A model generated the notes under the pieces. The model ran no database searches and had not been told where the DNA came from. It worked only from the letters and a program-made list of their open reading frames with translations. Below, piece after piece: positions 1 to 6,070 of a stretch of 15,881 nucleotides of DNA. The DNA lies in contig CAKPKZ010000026.1 of assembly GCA_934167435.1 (NCBI GenBank), forward strand, positions 1-15,881, written 5' to 3'. Every line of letters starts with the position of its first letter. The stretch's first letter is position 1. This stretch comes from an uncultured Clostridia bacterium (GTDB lineage: Bacteria > Bacillota > Clostridia > TANB77 > CAG-508). The position numbers and the translations under genes are program-made.

Positions 1-75
1 GGGAGCTGTATGAAGTGAGAGCTTCACGTACAGTTCTGATAGAAGCTTGAGGGGAGGTTCCTCAGGCTTACTTAC
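1..75 (+). mobile_element. 3' end of a bacterial group II intron (domains V and VI)
   Basis: Positions 3-36 fold as a canonical domain V: the catalytic AGC triad is at 4-6, a GAGA (GNRA) tetraloop at 17-20 closes the stem 11-16/21-26, and the CG bulge region is at 27-28, followed by the closing arm that restores pairing with the first bases. Positions 42-70 form a domain VI-like helix (AAGCTTGAGG with CCTCAGGCTT, one G-U pair), followed by an A and a pyrimidine-rich CTTAC end, so the 3' splice site is near 75. The intron-encoded reverse transcriptase and domains I-IV must lie left of the window. The exact 3' boundary and branch A cannot be fixed without the 5' part. Confidence 0.88.
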
Positions 76-109
76 TCTTTAACTAAAAGAGGAAGCAAAA
101 AGAAAAAAT
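76..109 (+). other. Possible 3' exon: last codons of an interrupted gene
   Basis: Directly after the intron end, one frame reads SLTKRGSKKKK and then TAA (107-109). A short lysine-rich tail like this could be the C-terminus of a rightward gene interrupted by the intron, which splicing would rejoin. It could equally be chance, since only 11 codons are visible and the 5' exon is outside the window. The same bases also hold a small hairpin (75-80 with 86-91). Confidence 0.25.
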
Positions 110-225
110 AAAAGCTCCATTAATCCTAGACCGCGAATAAATCGTAGCCGTTAAAACAGATTAACAGAGCATATATTAAAATATCTAAAGATATTTATAA
201 TCTAATTATATGTAATTGTTTATAT

Positions 226-287
226 ATTATACTAAGTTTTTAAACTTTTGTCAATTACATTGTATATTTAAAAATATTCGCTGTCAA
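226..287 (-). promoter_or_regulatory. Two tandem leftward sigma-A promoters
   Basis: On the minus strand there are two perfectly spaced promoters. The upstream one has -35 TTGACA (287-282), a 17-bp spacer and TACAAT (264-259). The downstream one has TTGACA (254-249), a 17-bp spacer and TATAAT (231-226). Both point left, towards and against the group II intron. The transcript start would be near 219, leaving at least 140 nt of leader before the intron end. The gene they serve is outside the window or was displaced by the intron. Confidence 0.7.
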
Positions 288-350
288 GAAATTTCAAAAA
301 AATTTATAAATATTTTGAATAAGATGTAAAAATAAATTTTTCCTCTACAT

Positions 351-374
351 AGAAAAAGCAGACTTGCTTTTTCT
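351..374. terminator. Hairpin with T-run, possible bidirectional terminator
   Basis: AGAAAAAGCA (351-360) pairs perfectly with TGCTTTTTCT (365-374) around a GACT loop. The A/T-rich arms would give a U-tract on either strand. No gene directly feeds it, so it may be the end of a lost transcript. Confidence 0.45.
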
Positions 375-426
375 AATTCACTTCATTTTAAATTATGATA
401 TAAAACAAGTTGATGAAATGAATAGA

Positions 427-466
427 GTAGTTATATTCTTTTTATATTAAAATTTAATATAACTAC
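427..466. repeat. Perfect 11-bp inverted repeat
   Basis: GTAGTTATATT (427-437) is the exact reverse complement of AATATAACTAC (456-466), with an 18-nt AT-rich centre. It has no T-run of terminator type, so it may be a structural relic or a binding site. Confidence 0.5.
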
Positions 467-804
467 CTTCTAAGAAAAATCTGAGTTAGTATTTTTGTTT
501 ATATATAAAGCATTTTTTGAAAAAAGAGCAACAAAAAAGCTAGTTGTTTAAAACTGACTTTTGCTCATAATTTTTTAGAATAATTTTTATTAAATTTATT
601 ATTTTTTACAAACATTAATTCTTTCACAATATTGTAATATTGTAAAATAATTTATGTAAAATATTGAAAATTATGTAAATATATGATAATATATTTATAT
701 TGGTATAAATCAATTAATGTATAATGGATGTAGAGAAAGCTTAAATTTATTTTTGAGTTTTAGGTCAGCACTACAAAATCCAAAATTATTGAGGAGGTAT
801 TATT

Positions 805-1137
805 ATGCAATGTACATCGAGTTATGGCACATTGATTATTTCTGTTTCTGACACCGCAAAAGTCCACCCGTTAGATAAACCGATTGATTACAAAGAATAT
901 GCTGAAGTTGTAGATGTTAATCTAAAAGCCGTTGAAGGTATAGATATAACATGGTTTGATGTCGCAGATGCAATGTGTGATTGTTTTCCACATCTGCGCA
1001 ATACAGGTCTAAACCTACTAACAAAATCTATTATGGTTCATTTAACAGTAGGTAAGAAAAAGTATAACTTCAGAATATACTATGGTGGTTCTAAACAGGC
1101 ATATTTGAATCAGATTGTATTTGCAAATAAACTTTAA
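805..1137 (+). CDS. Unrecognised 110-residue protein of the duplicated cassette
   Basis: The ATG is preceded by an excellent GAGGAGG site (spacing 7). A likely -10 TATAAT lies at 720-725 with only a weak -35, and a strong terminator follows. I do not recognise the family. It appears soluble, with no signal peptide or membrane segment. It alternates beta-like stretches (LIISVS near residues 10-15, MVHLTV near 77-82, YNFRIYYGG near 87-95) with a central helix (WFDVADAMCDC near 50-60) containing two cysteines. The coding DNA is visibly richer in G+C than the neighbouring genes and uses codons such as CCG and GCC that are rare here, which suggests transfer. It is encoded on the strand opposite to almost all other genes. 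The identical second copy is at 10368-10700. An antitoxin, immunity or anti-defence role is possible, but nothing in the sequence proves it. Confidence 0.85.
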   Translation: MQCTSSYGTLIISVSDTAKVHPLDKPIDYKEYAEVVDVNLKAVEGIDITWFDVADAMCDCFPHLRNTGLNLLTKSIMVHLTVGKKKYNFRIYYGGSKQAYLNQIVFANKL

Positions 1138-1154
1138 ACAATAATTGTATGACC

Positions 1155-1195
1155 AAAAAAAGAGTCTCTATTGTATAAGTAGAGGTTCTTTTTTT
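1155..1195 (+). terminator. Strong intrinsic terminator of cassette copy 1
   Basis: A 16-bp stem (1155-1170 with 1180-1195, two G-U pairs) carries A7 on the left and T7 on the right. It can therefore act on both strands, insulating the cassette gene. Confidence 0.9.
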
Positions 1196-1261
1196 ATAAA
1201 AAATTACTATTTTGTAAAATAAATTTTACTTTTATCTATAAAAATTATAATATAAGTACAA

Positions 1262-1450
1262 TTGAATATCAAGAAGAATTATAGGATTTTATTAATGCTA
1301 GATAAAAATCCTATTGATAAAAATCCTATTGATGAAAATCCTATTGATGAAAATCTAAAAGATACTAAACCATTAAAATGGACTGGGCTTATGAATAATT
1401 ACAAGGATTCAGCGGAAGAAATAATATTTAAAGAATTAATTTATTGCTAA
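1262..1450 (+). CDS. Small hypothetical protein with a pentapeptide repeat
   Basis: The open frame runs from a TTG at 1262; the first ATG is at 1295. Neither start has a good ribosome binding site, so translation is uncertain. A TATAAT at 1246-1251 could serve as a -10 element without a clear -35. The centre contains three 15-bp tandem units encoding (K/E)NPID, then an acidic and basic tail (KWTGLMNNYKDSAEEII) ending in a cysteine. I do not recognise it; the tail looks like a natural C-terminus, so this may be the rescued end of a larger lost gene. A hairpin with perfect 10-bp arms follows the stop. It is isolated between the cassette and the convergent HD gene. Confidence 0.4.
   Translation: MNIKKNYRILLMLDKNPIDKNPIDENPIDENLKDTKPLKWTGLMNNYKDSAEEIIFKELIYC
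1304..1363 (+). repeat. 15-bp tandem repeat (3 full units plus a degenerate one)
   Basis: Units AAAAATCCTATTGAT at 1304-1318 and 1319-1333, GAAAATCCTATTGAT at 1334-1348, and a diverged unit at 1349-1363. The period is a multiple of three, so copy-number changes keep the reading frame. An upstream arm, ATAGGATTTT (1281-1290), is complementary to part of each unit. Confidence 0.85.
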
Positions 1451-1459
1451 TCAATGCTA

Positions 1460-1492
1460 AAGAGCAGAGATATTTAATTATGCTCTGCTCTT
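1460..1492. terminator. Perfect 10-bp hairpin between convergent genes
   Basis: AAGAGCAGAG (1460-1469) pairs with CTCTGCTCTT (1483-1492). It lies between the stop of the rightward small gene and the stop of the leftward HD gene. T-tracts are weak on both sides, so termination strength is uncertain. Confidence 0.55.
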
Positions 1493-1498
1493 GTAATT

Positions 1499-2107
1499 TT
1501 ATAAATTATCTTTTATTTCTGGAAATAAATCATATAGATTATATCCCAACAAATTATCAAAATATGCCTTTAATTTATATGTTTCTGTTACATGATATTG
1601 GGTGTTAGCATGAGCTCCTCTTCTAATCATAATATCAATTAACCTTTTATCTATTGTAAATACTTTTCCACCTTGTGGACACATTAAATCACATAGGTTT
1701 ATTAATTTTTCTTCTATTGTGTATTTATGCGTTTTTACAAACTCTGCTATAGAAGATTTATCTTGTAGATTTGGAACTCCTCCAGCTGTGCAAATAATGT
1801 CATTATTCAAATATGAATGTGTTATACATATATTACAATATTCTTCATCATACCCTTTATCTTTTAAATAGTTATATCCACTTATCTCATGTCCATGAGA
1901 TTCTCCATTGTATTTGCCAATATCATGAACATATCCTAGTGTTATTGTTTTATCAATATCTACATTATACCCTTTTTCAATTAAAGCTTTAGCAATTTTT
2001 CCTGCTGTATCTCCTACACAAATACAATGGTCTATCCATCTATCACTTTGAGATATTCCTCTAAAATTTTCTAGCATTTGTAACGCTAATTCTTTTGTCA
2101 ATTTCAT
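1499..2107 (-). CDS. HD-domain phosphohydrolase
   Basis: A 202-residue protein with the metal-binding HD signature: His27 (DHC), the HD pair at 61-62 (GYVHDIGKY), His71 and His73, His97 (CITHSY) and Asp140. HD proteins hydrolyse phosphoester bonds, commonly in nucleotides. The exact substrate is not evident; it is of the small HDIG-like type rather than a dGTPase-length protein. I chose the ATG at 2107 because AAGGAG lies just upstream in the gap after the preceding gene's stop (2118). An earlier in-frame start at 2158 would overlap that gene. It is the last gene of a three-gene operon with a histidine phosphatase and a nucleotidase/nucleoside hydrolase fusion, so a role in nucleotide breakdown is inferred. 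Confidence 0.85.
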   Translation of the reverse strand: MKLTKELALQMLENFRGISQSDRWIDHCICVGDTAGKIAKALIEKGYNVDIDKTITLGYVHDIGKYNGESHGHEISGYNYLKDKGYDEEYCNICITHSYLNNDIICTAGGVPNLQDKSSIAEFVKTHKYTIEEKLINLCDLMCPQGGKVFTIDKRLIDIMIRRGAHANTQYHVTETYKLKAYFDNLLGYNLYDLFPEIKDNL

Positions 2108-2117
2108 ATATTTCTCC

Positions 2118-2651
2118 TTACATTTCATATTCTGTAATTCCACAATTACTTGATCCAAATTCTTGTATCATTCCATCTTTTGGCAATTCATTAAAATAAA
2201 AATATACTGCTCTTGCCACTCCACCATGTGTTACTAAAAGAATATTTTTATCTTTATATTTTTCCTTTATTTCATCTAAAAAATTTTTAATTCTTTTAAA
2301 TAAATCTTGTATACTTTCTAATCCTTCTACTTTATTTTTAGAATAATAATTCCAATAATCAGTATAATAAAACTCTCCAAGTTCTTTACCTGTATATATA
2401 CCACAGTCTCTTTCTTCAATTCTGTTATCAAAGATTACTGGAACATCATTTACATTTATAATATTGCAAGTATGTCTAGTTCTTAATAACGGTGAACAAA
2501 TAATTAAATCAATATTTAAGTTTCTAATAATTTCTTGTGCTTTTTTGGCTTGTAATATTCCTGTTTCATTTATATCTTCATCTAATTTTCCATTATACTT
2601 TTTTTCAATATTACAATTTGTCAATCCATGTCTAATTACATATAATTTCAT
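2118..2651 (-). CDS. Histidine phosphatase superfamily protein
   Basis: A 177-residue protein with the phosphoglycerate mutase-like fold signature: Arg7-His8-Gly9 at the N-terminus (the His is phosphorylated during catalysis), Arg57, a Glu near 79-80 in EERDCG, and the second catalytic His142 in THGG. Length fits the cofactor-independent phosphatase branch (CobC/GpmB-like) rather than glycolytic mutase. The substrate is unknown; such enzymes act on small phosphorylated metabolites. Its ATG overlaps the upstream gene's TGA (ATGA, 2648-2651) and is served by GGAG inside that gene, so the two are translationally coupled. The downstream HD gene starts 10 bp after its stop. Confidence 0.9.
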   Translation of the reverse strand: MKLYVIRHGLTNCNIEKKYNGKLDEDINETGILQAKKAQEIIRNLNIDLIICSPLLRTRHTCNIINVNDVPVIFDNRIEERDCGIYTGKELGEFYYTDYWNYYSKNKVEGLESIQDLFKRIKNFLDEIKEKYKDKNILLVTHGGVARAVYFYFNELPKDGMIQEFGSSNCGITEYEM

Positions 2652-4078
2652 TTATCTTCTCCTAACTTTTTAAATAAATCTTTATATATTTTATCAACAT
2701 TTAAATAATTAACCACTGTTATTTTATGATTATTTCCTGTTAGTTCATAAGATGTATCTTCATTAATATTTGGACAAGTAACTTCTTCTGTTTCAAACCA
2801 TTCTTTGTTTATCATATAAGCTATAACACTAATATCCCAAATAACTCTTCTTTCTTGAATACCATGTACACCATCATTATAAAATCTTTGGCATAAATAA
2901 TCGCATAATTCACTTTTACCCTTTAAGAAATGCTCTAATTCATATATTGAAGTTCTTAAATTTGATGCTACATTTTTACAAGGTATAATGGTTAATTTTA
3001 CTTTTGATTCAAAAACAGTTCTTACAGCTTGTACATCTTGTTTAAAATTAAACTCTTTATTATTTTTACTTAAAAAACTATGTCCTCCAAGCCAAACAAC
3101 TTCAATCCTATCTACTATTTTAGGCTCTTTTCTTATTGCTAATGCTACATTTGTTATTGCTCCTATTGCTAAAATATAGATTTTATCATTTTTATTTGCT
3201 ATTTCAATGATTTTATTTACTGCATCATTTTCTTCATTATATCCGTTTATCACATAATCTGTTGAACCCTTAAATACTTTATTAGTCCAGTCAAAATTTA
3301 GCCAATTACATATTTTAATAATTTCATTATAGCTTTTATCTGTTCCCTCTTCTATTGATATATTATTATCATGATGATATGGTGCTACTGTAATAGCTTC
3401 AATATTGAATTTGTCTTGTGATTTTAGTAAATATGCAAGAGCAAATTGGTCATCACATTCATTGTATATATCTGTATCTAAAATAACATTTATCTTCTCT
3501 TTTTTATAATTAATTATAAATTCGTATATTTCTTGCCAATTATGGACTCTAGTTAATGAGTTTTCATTTCTATTGTAAGGAGTATCCATAAGTAACGTTT
3601 TAATTCCACTTTTATCAGTTGCTAAACAAATTCTTTCTGAATCATCTATTAAAATACTAATATTATTATCTAAGCAAATATTTGCTTTTTCTTCTAAATT
3701 ATAAGCATTAGTAAGTATTAAATTATCATATTCAATGTTATATTTTTCCAACCAATCAATAGTCATTTTATATGGATCAGAATATTCTCCATTATCTCTA
3801 CCACTTACTATATATATTTCATACCCATTATCTCTTAATTTTTTTATATACTCTGGTGCTTTATCTATAACGCTTAAATTATTTGCTATTCTTTCTATAT
3901 TTTTGCTATAAAAGTCATTTAGTTCTTCTTTTGACCAATCAAACATTCCTCTTGTTATATAATTCTTTTCATCTATAATCCCTGTATTTCTTAATTCTTT
4001 ATCGTGACTTAAAAATTCTTTTAATAATACATCATTAAAATTAGATATTACATTGTCTATATCAATACCTATTTTCAA
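2648..4078 (-). CDS. Fusion of a HAD 5'-nucleotidase and a nucleoside hydrolase
   Basis: Numbering from the longer GTG start at 4087, residues 5-195 form a HAD-type 5'(3')-deoxyribonucleotidase (NT5C-like). Motif I is Asp9/Asp11 in GIDIDNVISNF, motif II Ser95 in VSGRD, and the acidic motif Asp148-Asp149. Residues 200-479 form an inosine-uridine nucleoside hydrolase: DTD (205-207) and Asp213-Asp214 in the calcium-binding loop, IGAITNVALAI (309-318) and the late Asp418. The loop has two extra residues compared with the classical DxDxGxDD, as in a DTDxxNExDD subfamily. Together the domains could take a nucleoside monophosphate to nucleoside and then to free base and sugar. I prefer a TTG start at 4078, because GAGG lies 8 nt before it and the GTG at 4085-4087 overlaps that site. 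A strong promoter lies just upstream, giving a leader of about 12 nt. Confidence 0.88.
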   Translation of the reverse strand: MKIGIDIDNVISNFNDVLLKEFLSHDKELRNTGIIDEKNYITRGMFDWSKEELNDFYSKNIERIANNLSVIDKAPEYIKKLRDNGYEIYIVSGRDNGEYSDPYKMTIDWLEKYNIEYDNLILTNAYNLEEKANICLDNNISILIDDSERICLATDKSGIKTLLMDTPYNRNENSLTRVHNWQEIYEFIINYKKEKINVILDTDIYNECDDQFALAYLLKSQDKFNIEAITVAPYHHDNNISIEEGTDKSYNEIIKICNWLNFDWTNKVFKGSTDYVINGYNEENDAVNKIIEIANKNDKIYILAIGAITNVALAIRKEPKIVDRIEVVWLGGHSFLSKNNKEFNFKQDVQAVRTVFESKVKLTIIPCKNVASNLRTSIYELEHFLKGKSELCDYLCQRFYNDGVHGIQERRVIWDISVIAYMINKEWFETEEVTCPNINEDTSYELTGNNHKITVVNYLNVDKIYKDLFKKLGEDK

Positions 4079-4096
4079 ATAACTCACCTCATCGGA

Positions 4097-4125
4097 ATTA
4101 TAACAATAAATTCAATATTTTTCAA
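4097..4125 (-). promoter_or_regulatory. Promoter of the nucleotide operon
   Basis: On the minus strand, -35 TTGAAA (4125-4120), a 17-bp spacer and -10 TATAAT (4102-4097) with an extended -10 TG. Transcription should start near 4090, only about 12 nt before the chosen TTG start. Confidence 0.8.
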
Positions 4126-4167
4126 CAATAAAACGTCATACCTTTATCTTTTAATGAACTTATAATT

Positions 4168-4196
4168 TTGACAATTCACATGAAATATGATATATT
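4168..4196 (+). promoter_or_regulatory. Promoter of the 52-residue gene
   Basis: TTGACA (4168-4173), a 17-bp spacer and TATATT (4191-4196). It is divergent from the nucleotide operon promoter, with 42 bp between the two -35 elements, so a shared regulator could act on both. Confidence 0.8.
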
Positions 4197-4243
4197 TTAT
4201 TTAGATACATTTTGTATTAGTTTTTTTGAAAGGAGGGAATTAT

Positions 4244-4402
4244 ATGGACAAAGAACTTGATATGTCAAGAGGCTTTTTGCCATTATTTGAAGAGCGAGAA
4301 GCACAGATTGAAGCTGAGAAAGAAGATGCAAGACTTGCTGAAAGCATTAGAAAAACAGATGAACATATTCAGAAATTCTTAGCCGAACACCCCGAAATAT
4401 AG
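4244..4402 (+). CDS. Small highly charged helical protein, 52 residues
   Basis: The ATG at 4244 has a near-perfect AAAGGAGGG site, a consensus promoter 48 bp upstream and an intrinsic terminator 19 bp after the TAG, so this short gene is almost certainly expressed. The protein starts MDKELDMSRGFLPLFEE and continues as one long predicted amphipathic helix rich in Glu, Ala and Lys (residues 16-47), possibly a coiled coil. It has no membrane segment or cysteine. I do not recognise it. It is divergent from the nucleotide operon and convergent with the polyimmunity operon. Like the cassette gene, it lies on the plus strand and is less AT-rich than its neighbours. A regulatory or partner-binding role is only a guess. 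Confidence 0.85.
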   Translation: MDKELDMSRGFLPLFEEREAQIEAEKEDARLAESIRKTDEHIQKFLAEHPEI

Positions 4403-4421
4403 TCCATTATTCTCTTTAAAA

Positions 4422-4447
4422 AGCTCCTCTTGTTGAGGAGCTCTTTT
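4422..4447. terminator. Bidirectional terminator between convergent transcripts
   Basis: AGCTCCTC (4422-4429) and GAGGAGCT (4435-4442) form an 8-bp stem with a 5-nt loop. T-rich DNA follows on the plus strand (CTTTT) and, more strongly, on the minus strand (TTTTTA). It ends both the 52-residue gene and the leftward polyimmunity operon. Confidence 0.9.
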
Positions 4448-4463
4448 CATATTTAAAATTACT

Positions 4464-4895
4464 TTAAATAATTTTTTTAAGTTCATATATAAACATATCT
4501 TTATCATATTTCATAACACACTTAACATAGTCTAATTGATTCAAATTTTTCTTGCTATATTCCTCTATTGTTAATTTAGTTGTTTGCGAATAAATTTCTG
4601 CCCTTGGCTCATTAAAAAACATTAATGTAACTTTTACATTATTTTCATTTTTTGTTATATCAGCCACTAAACCAATTCCAACATACATGTTTTTACCTAA
4701 TGATTCATCGTTTTCAAATTTAAAATTCTTCAATTTATCCAATTTTTCTTTTGGTAACTGTGCTTTCAATTTTTCTAACTTGTCCTTATCTTTTTTTGCT
4801 ATTGGAACAACTACTGCACAAAACACCACAATAACTATAAGTGCTACAATTAAGAACATTAGTAAGTACATTGGGGACAATATAAAACTTCCCAT
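4464..4895 (-). CDS. Hypothetical single-pass membrane protein
   Basis: A 143-residue protein. A hydrophobic segment at about residues 8-33 is followed by a lysine-rich stretch (KKDKDKLEKLK), predicting an N-out, C-in anchor with about 110 cytoplasmic residues. The C-terminal part alternates beta strands (MYVGIGLVADI, VKVTLMFF) and ends with a positively charged tail. The GGAGGAG site is well placed before the ATG at 4895. It is the last gene of the polyimmunity operon, 21 bp after the preceding gene, which suggests an immunity-type protein acting at the membrane. I do not recognise a named family. Confidence 0.75.
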   Translation of the reverse strand: MGSFILSPMYLLMFLIVALIVIVVFCAVVVPIAKKDKDKLEKLKAQLPKEKLDKLKNFKFENDESLGKNMYVGIGLVADITKNENNVKVTLMFFNEPRAEIYSQTTKLTIEEYSKKNLNQLDYVKCVMKYDKDMFIYELKKII

Positions 4896-4915
4896 TTTCC
4901 ATCTCCTCCAATTTT

Positions 4916-5350
4916 TTATTCTTGACTATTTATAAATCTACTAAAGTTTTCTGTTTGATATGAAATATTTTTTTCATTTAACTTAGCAAATAATTTATAT
5001 GATCTTCCATCATTTACCTCTATACTAATTCTTTTTATTTTAGGATTTAATATTGCATAATTTTTAATTGTAATCCTTTTTATATCTTGTTTTGGTATGA
5101 ATATATAGTGTTCTTTATCAAGACTCATTTTAGCTATATTTTGGGTTAATACCATACCTGATTGTTGTAAGAAAAACATACCTATTCCTTTTTCAGTTTG
5201 GTTTATTAATAAACCATCAAATGGGTAATTCATACCACCTCCACCTCTATTTATATCTGTATAAGCTACAAAAATAGTATTATTTGCTCCATATCCATCT
5301 ACGCTTTTAAACAAAGCTATTACCTTTTCTAAAGTATTAAATTCTTCCAT
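4916..5350 (-). CDS. Hypothetical soluble protein, possibly PH-like
   Basis: A 144-residue protein with a GGAGG site 6-8 nt before the ATG. It is rich in predicted beta strands: TIFVAYTD (25-32), a glycine-rich loop GGGGMNYPFDGLLIN, then HYIFIPKQDIKRITIKN and KRISIEVNDGRSYKLFAKL. This strand pattern, with a final helix, resembles a bacterial PH-like domain, but the assignment is tentative. It sits 18 bp after the SUFU gene and 20 bp before the membrane-protein gene, inside the polyimmunity operon, so an immunity role is inferred from position only. Confidence 0.7.
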   Translation of the reverse strand: MEEFNTLEKVIALFKSVDGYGANNTIFVAYTDINRGGGGMNYPFDGLLINQTEKGIGMFFLQQSGMVLTQNIAKMSLDKEHYIFIPKQDIKRITIKNYAILNPKIKRISIEVNDGRSYKLFAKLNEKNISYQTENFSRFINSQE

Positions 5351-5368
5351 CTTTTTACCTCCATATTT

Positions 5369-5995
5369 TTATATTACAGATTTTCTGTTATAATCTGTGA
5401 TTTCATTTCCTAATTTTATGTATAATTCCTTTACTTCTAATTCTTTATTCTTTACTGCTTCTATTTCTCTATTAGTAACTCCTATAAATTCTACAAATTC
5501 TACTTTTCCGTTTGGTGTATTTAGTGTTTGAAACTTGCCATCAGGAACAGTTATAAAACCTGTAATATTTGATTGTTTTTTTGCATCAATTCCTGCAGTT
5601 TGTCCTGTATATAAATATTCAAAAGTATTAAATATTTCACCTTTAGTAAATGTAATTCTTGCTATAGTTTGTAAAATTCCACATATACATTTAATTTCTT
5701 TCTCTTCATCTTCATAATTATCTTTTTTTAGTTTAAAAGTAAATTCCATTCCATACCCACTATATTCTGGATCATCAGTTTCTTTTTCATATAACTCTGA
5801 TAATCCGTAAGTTACAAAATGCCAATAATCACCTCCATCGTATATACTAATTCCATCTAATGGGTCATTCCCTCCAAATTTCCAATTTATGAGTGTCCCA
5901 TAATGTTTTGGATTTTCTTGGTTTGGATAAACTCTATTACATTCATTTGTTATAGCATCCCAACCACTTGAATTTAATTCTTCTGTTTCTTTCAA
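5369..5995 (-). CDS. Suppressor of fused (SUFU) domain immunity protein
   Basis: A 208-residue protein recognised as the bacterial SUFU family. Typical features are the N-terminal GWDAI and PKHYGTLI, the hallmark PLDGISIYDGGDYWHFVTYG (about 45-64), the EYSGYGMEFTFKL strand, and ITGFITVPD with VEFVEFIGVT near the C-terminus. Bacterial SUFU proteins are a recurrent immunity family in polymorphic toxin and polyimmunity loci. The start is TTG (5993-5995), supported by GGAGG 8 nt upstream. It follows the DUF4272 gene by 75 bp. A remnant of a second SUFU gene next to a second DUF4272 gene occurs at 13710-13745, so the pair was once duplicated. Confidence 0.9.
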   Translation of the reverse strand: MKETEELNSSGWDAITNECNRVYPNQENPKHYGTLINWKFGGNDPLDGISIYDGGDYWHFVTYGLSELYEKETDDPEYSGYGMEFTFKLKKDNYEDEEKEIKCICGILQTIARITFTKGEIFNTFEYLYTGQTAGIDAKKQSNITGFITVPDGKFQTLNTPNGKVEFVEFIGVTNREIEAVKNKELEVKELYIKLGNEITDYNRKSVI

Positions 5996-6070
5996 TTTAA
6001 ATTCCTCCTATCTATAAATTTAATTATATCTAACAAAATATAAATTATTAGTTCATTTATAAATTAAACT

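Larger units (their letters stand above)
110..628. other. AT-rich intergenic region with promoters and hairpins, no convincing gene
   Basis: No open frame with a ribosome binding site was seen on either strand. The region holds two leftward promoters (226-287), a hairpin at 351-374, a long inverted repeat at 427-466 and an imperfect terminator-like hairpin at 526-566 (GAGCA with TGCTC, AAAG with CTTT, AGTT with AACT) followed by a short T-run. The abundance of hairpins suggests remnants of several mobile-element or transcript ends. Confidence 0.6.
629..1212 (+). repeat. 584-bp direct repeat, copy 1 (cassette)
   Basis: By eye, every base of 629-1212 matches 10192-10775 at a constant offset of 9563. 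The identity stops abruptly at both ends (628/10191 and 1213/10776 differ). The block contains about 170 bp of upstream AT-rich DNA, a complete gene (805-1137) and its terminator (1155-1195), so it is a self-contained expression cassette. The motif TTGTAAAATAA occurs near the left end (640-650) and again at the right edge of this copy (1212-1222); the second copy lacks the right one. No transposase or clear terminal inverted repeat is present. Confidence 0.95.

Noticed and set aside
80..220. Leftward leader between the tandem promoters and the intron as a riboswitch or T-box
   Set aside because: I could not find a T-box GGUGG/CCGCG pairing element or any other class-defining motif, and no downstream gene is visible.
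629..1212. Cassette as a classical insertion sequence or MITE
   Set aside because: There is no transposase, no clear terminal inverted repeats and no matching target duplications at the two copies.
1304..1363. Short tandem repeats as a CRISPR array
   Set aside because: The units are contiguous 15-mers with no spacers and keep a reading frame; no cas genes are present.
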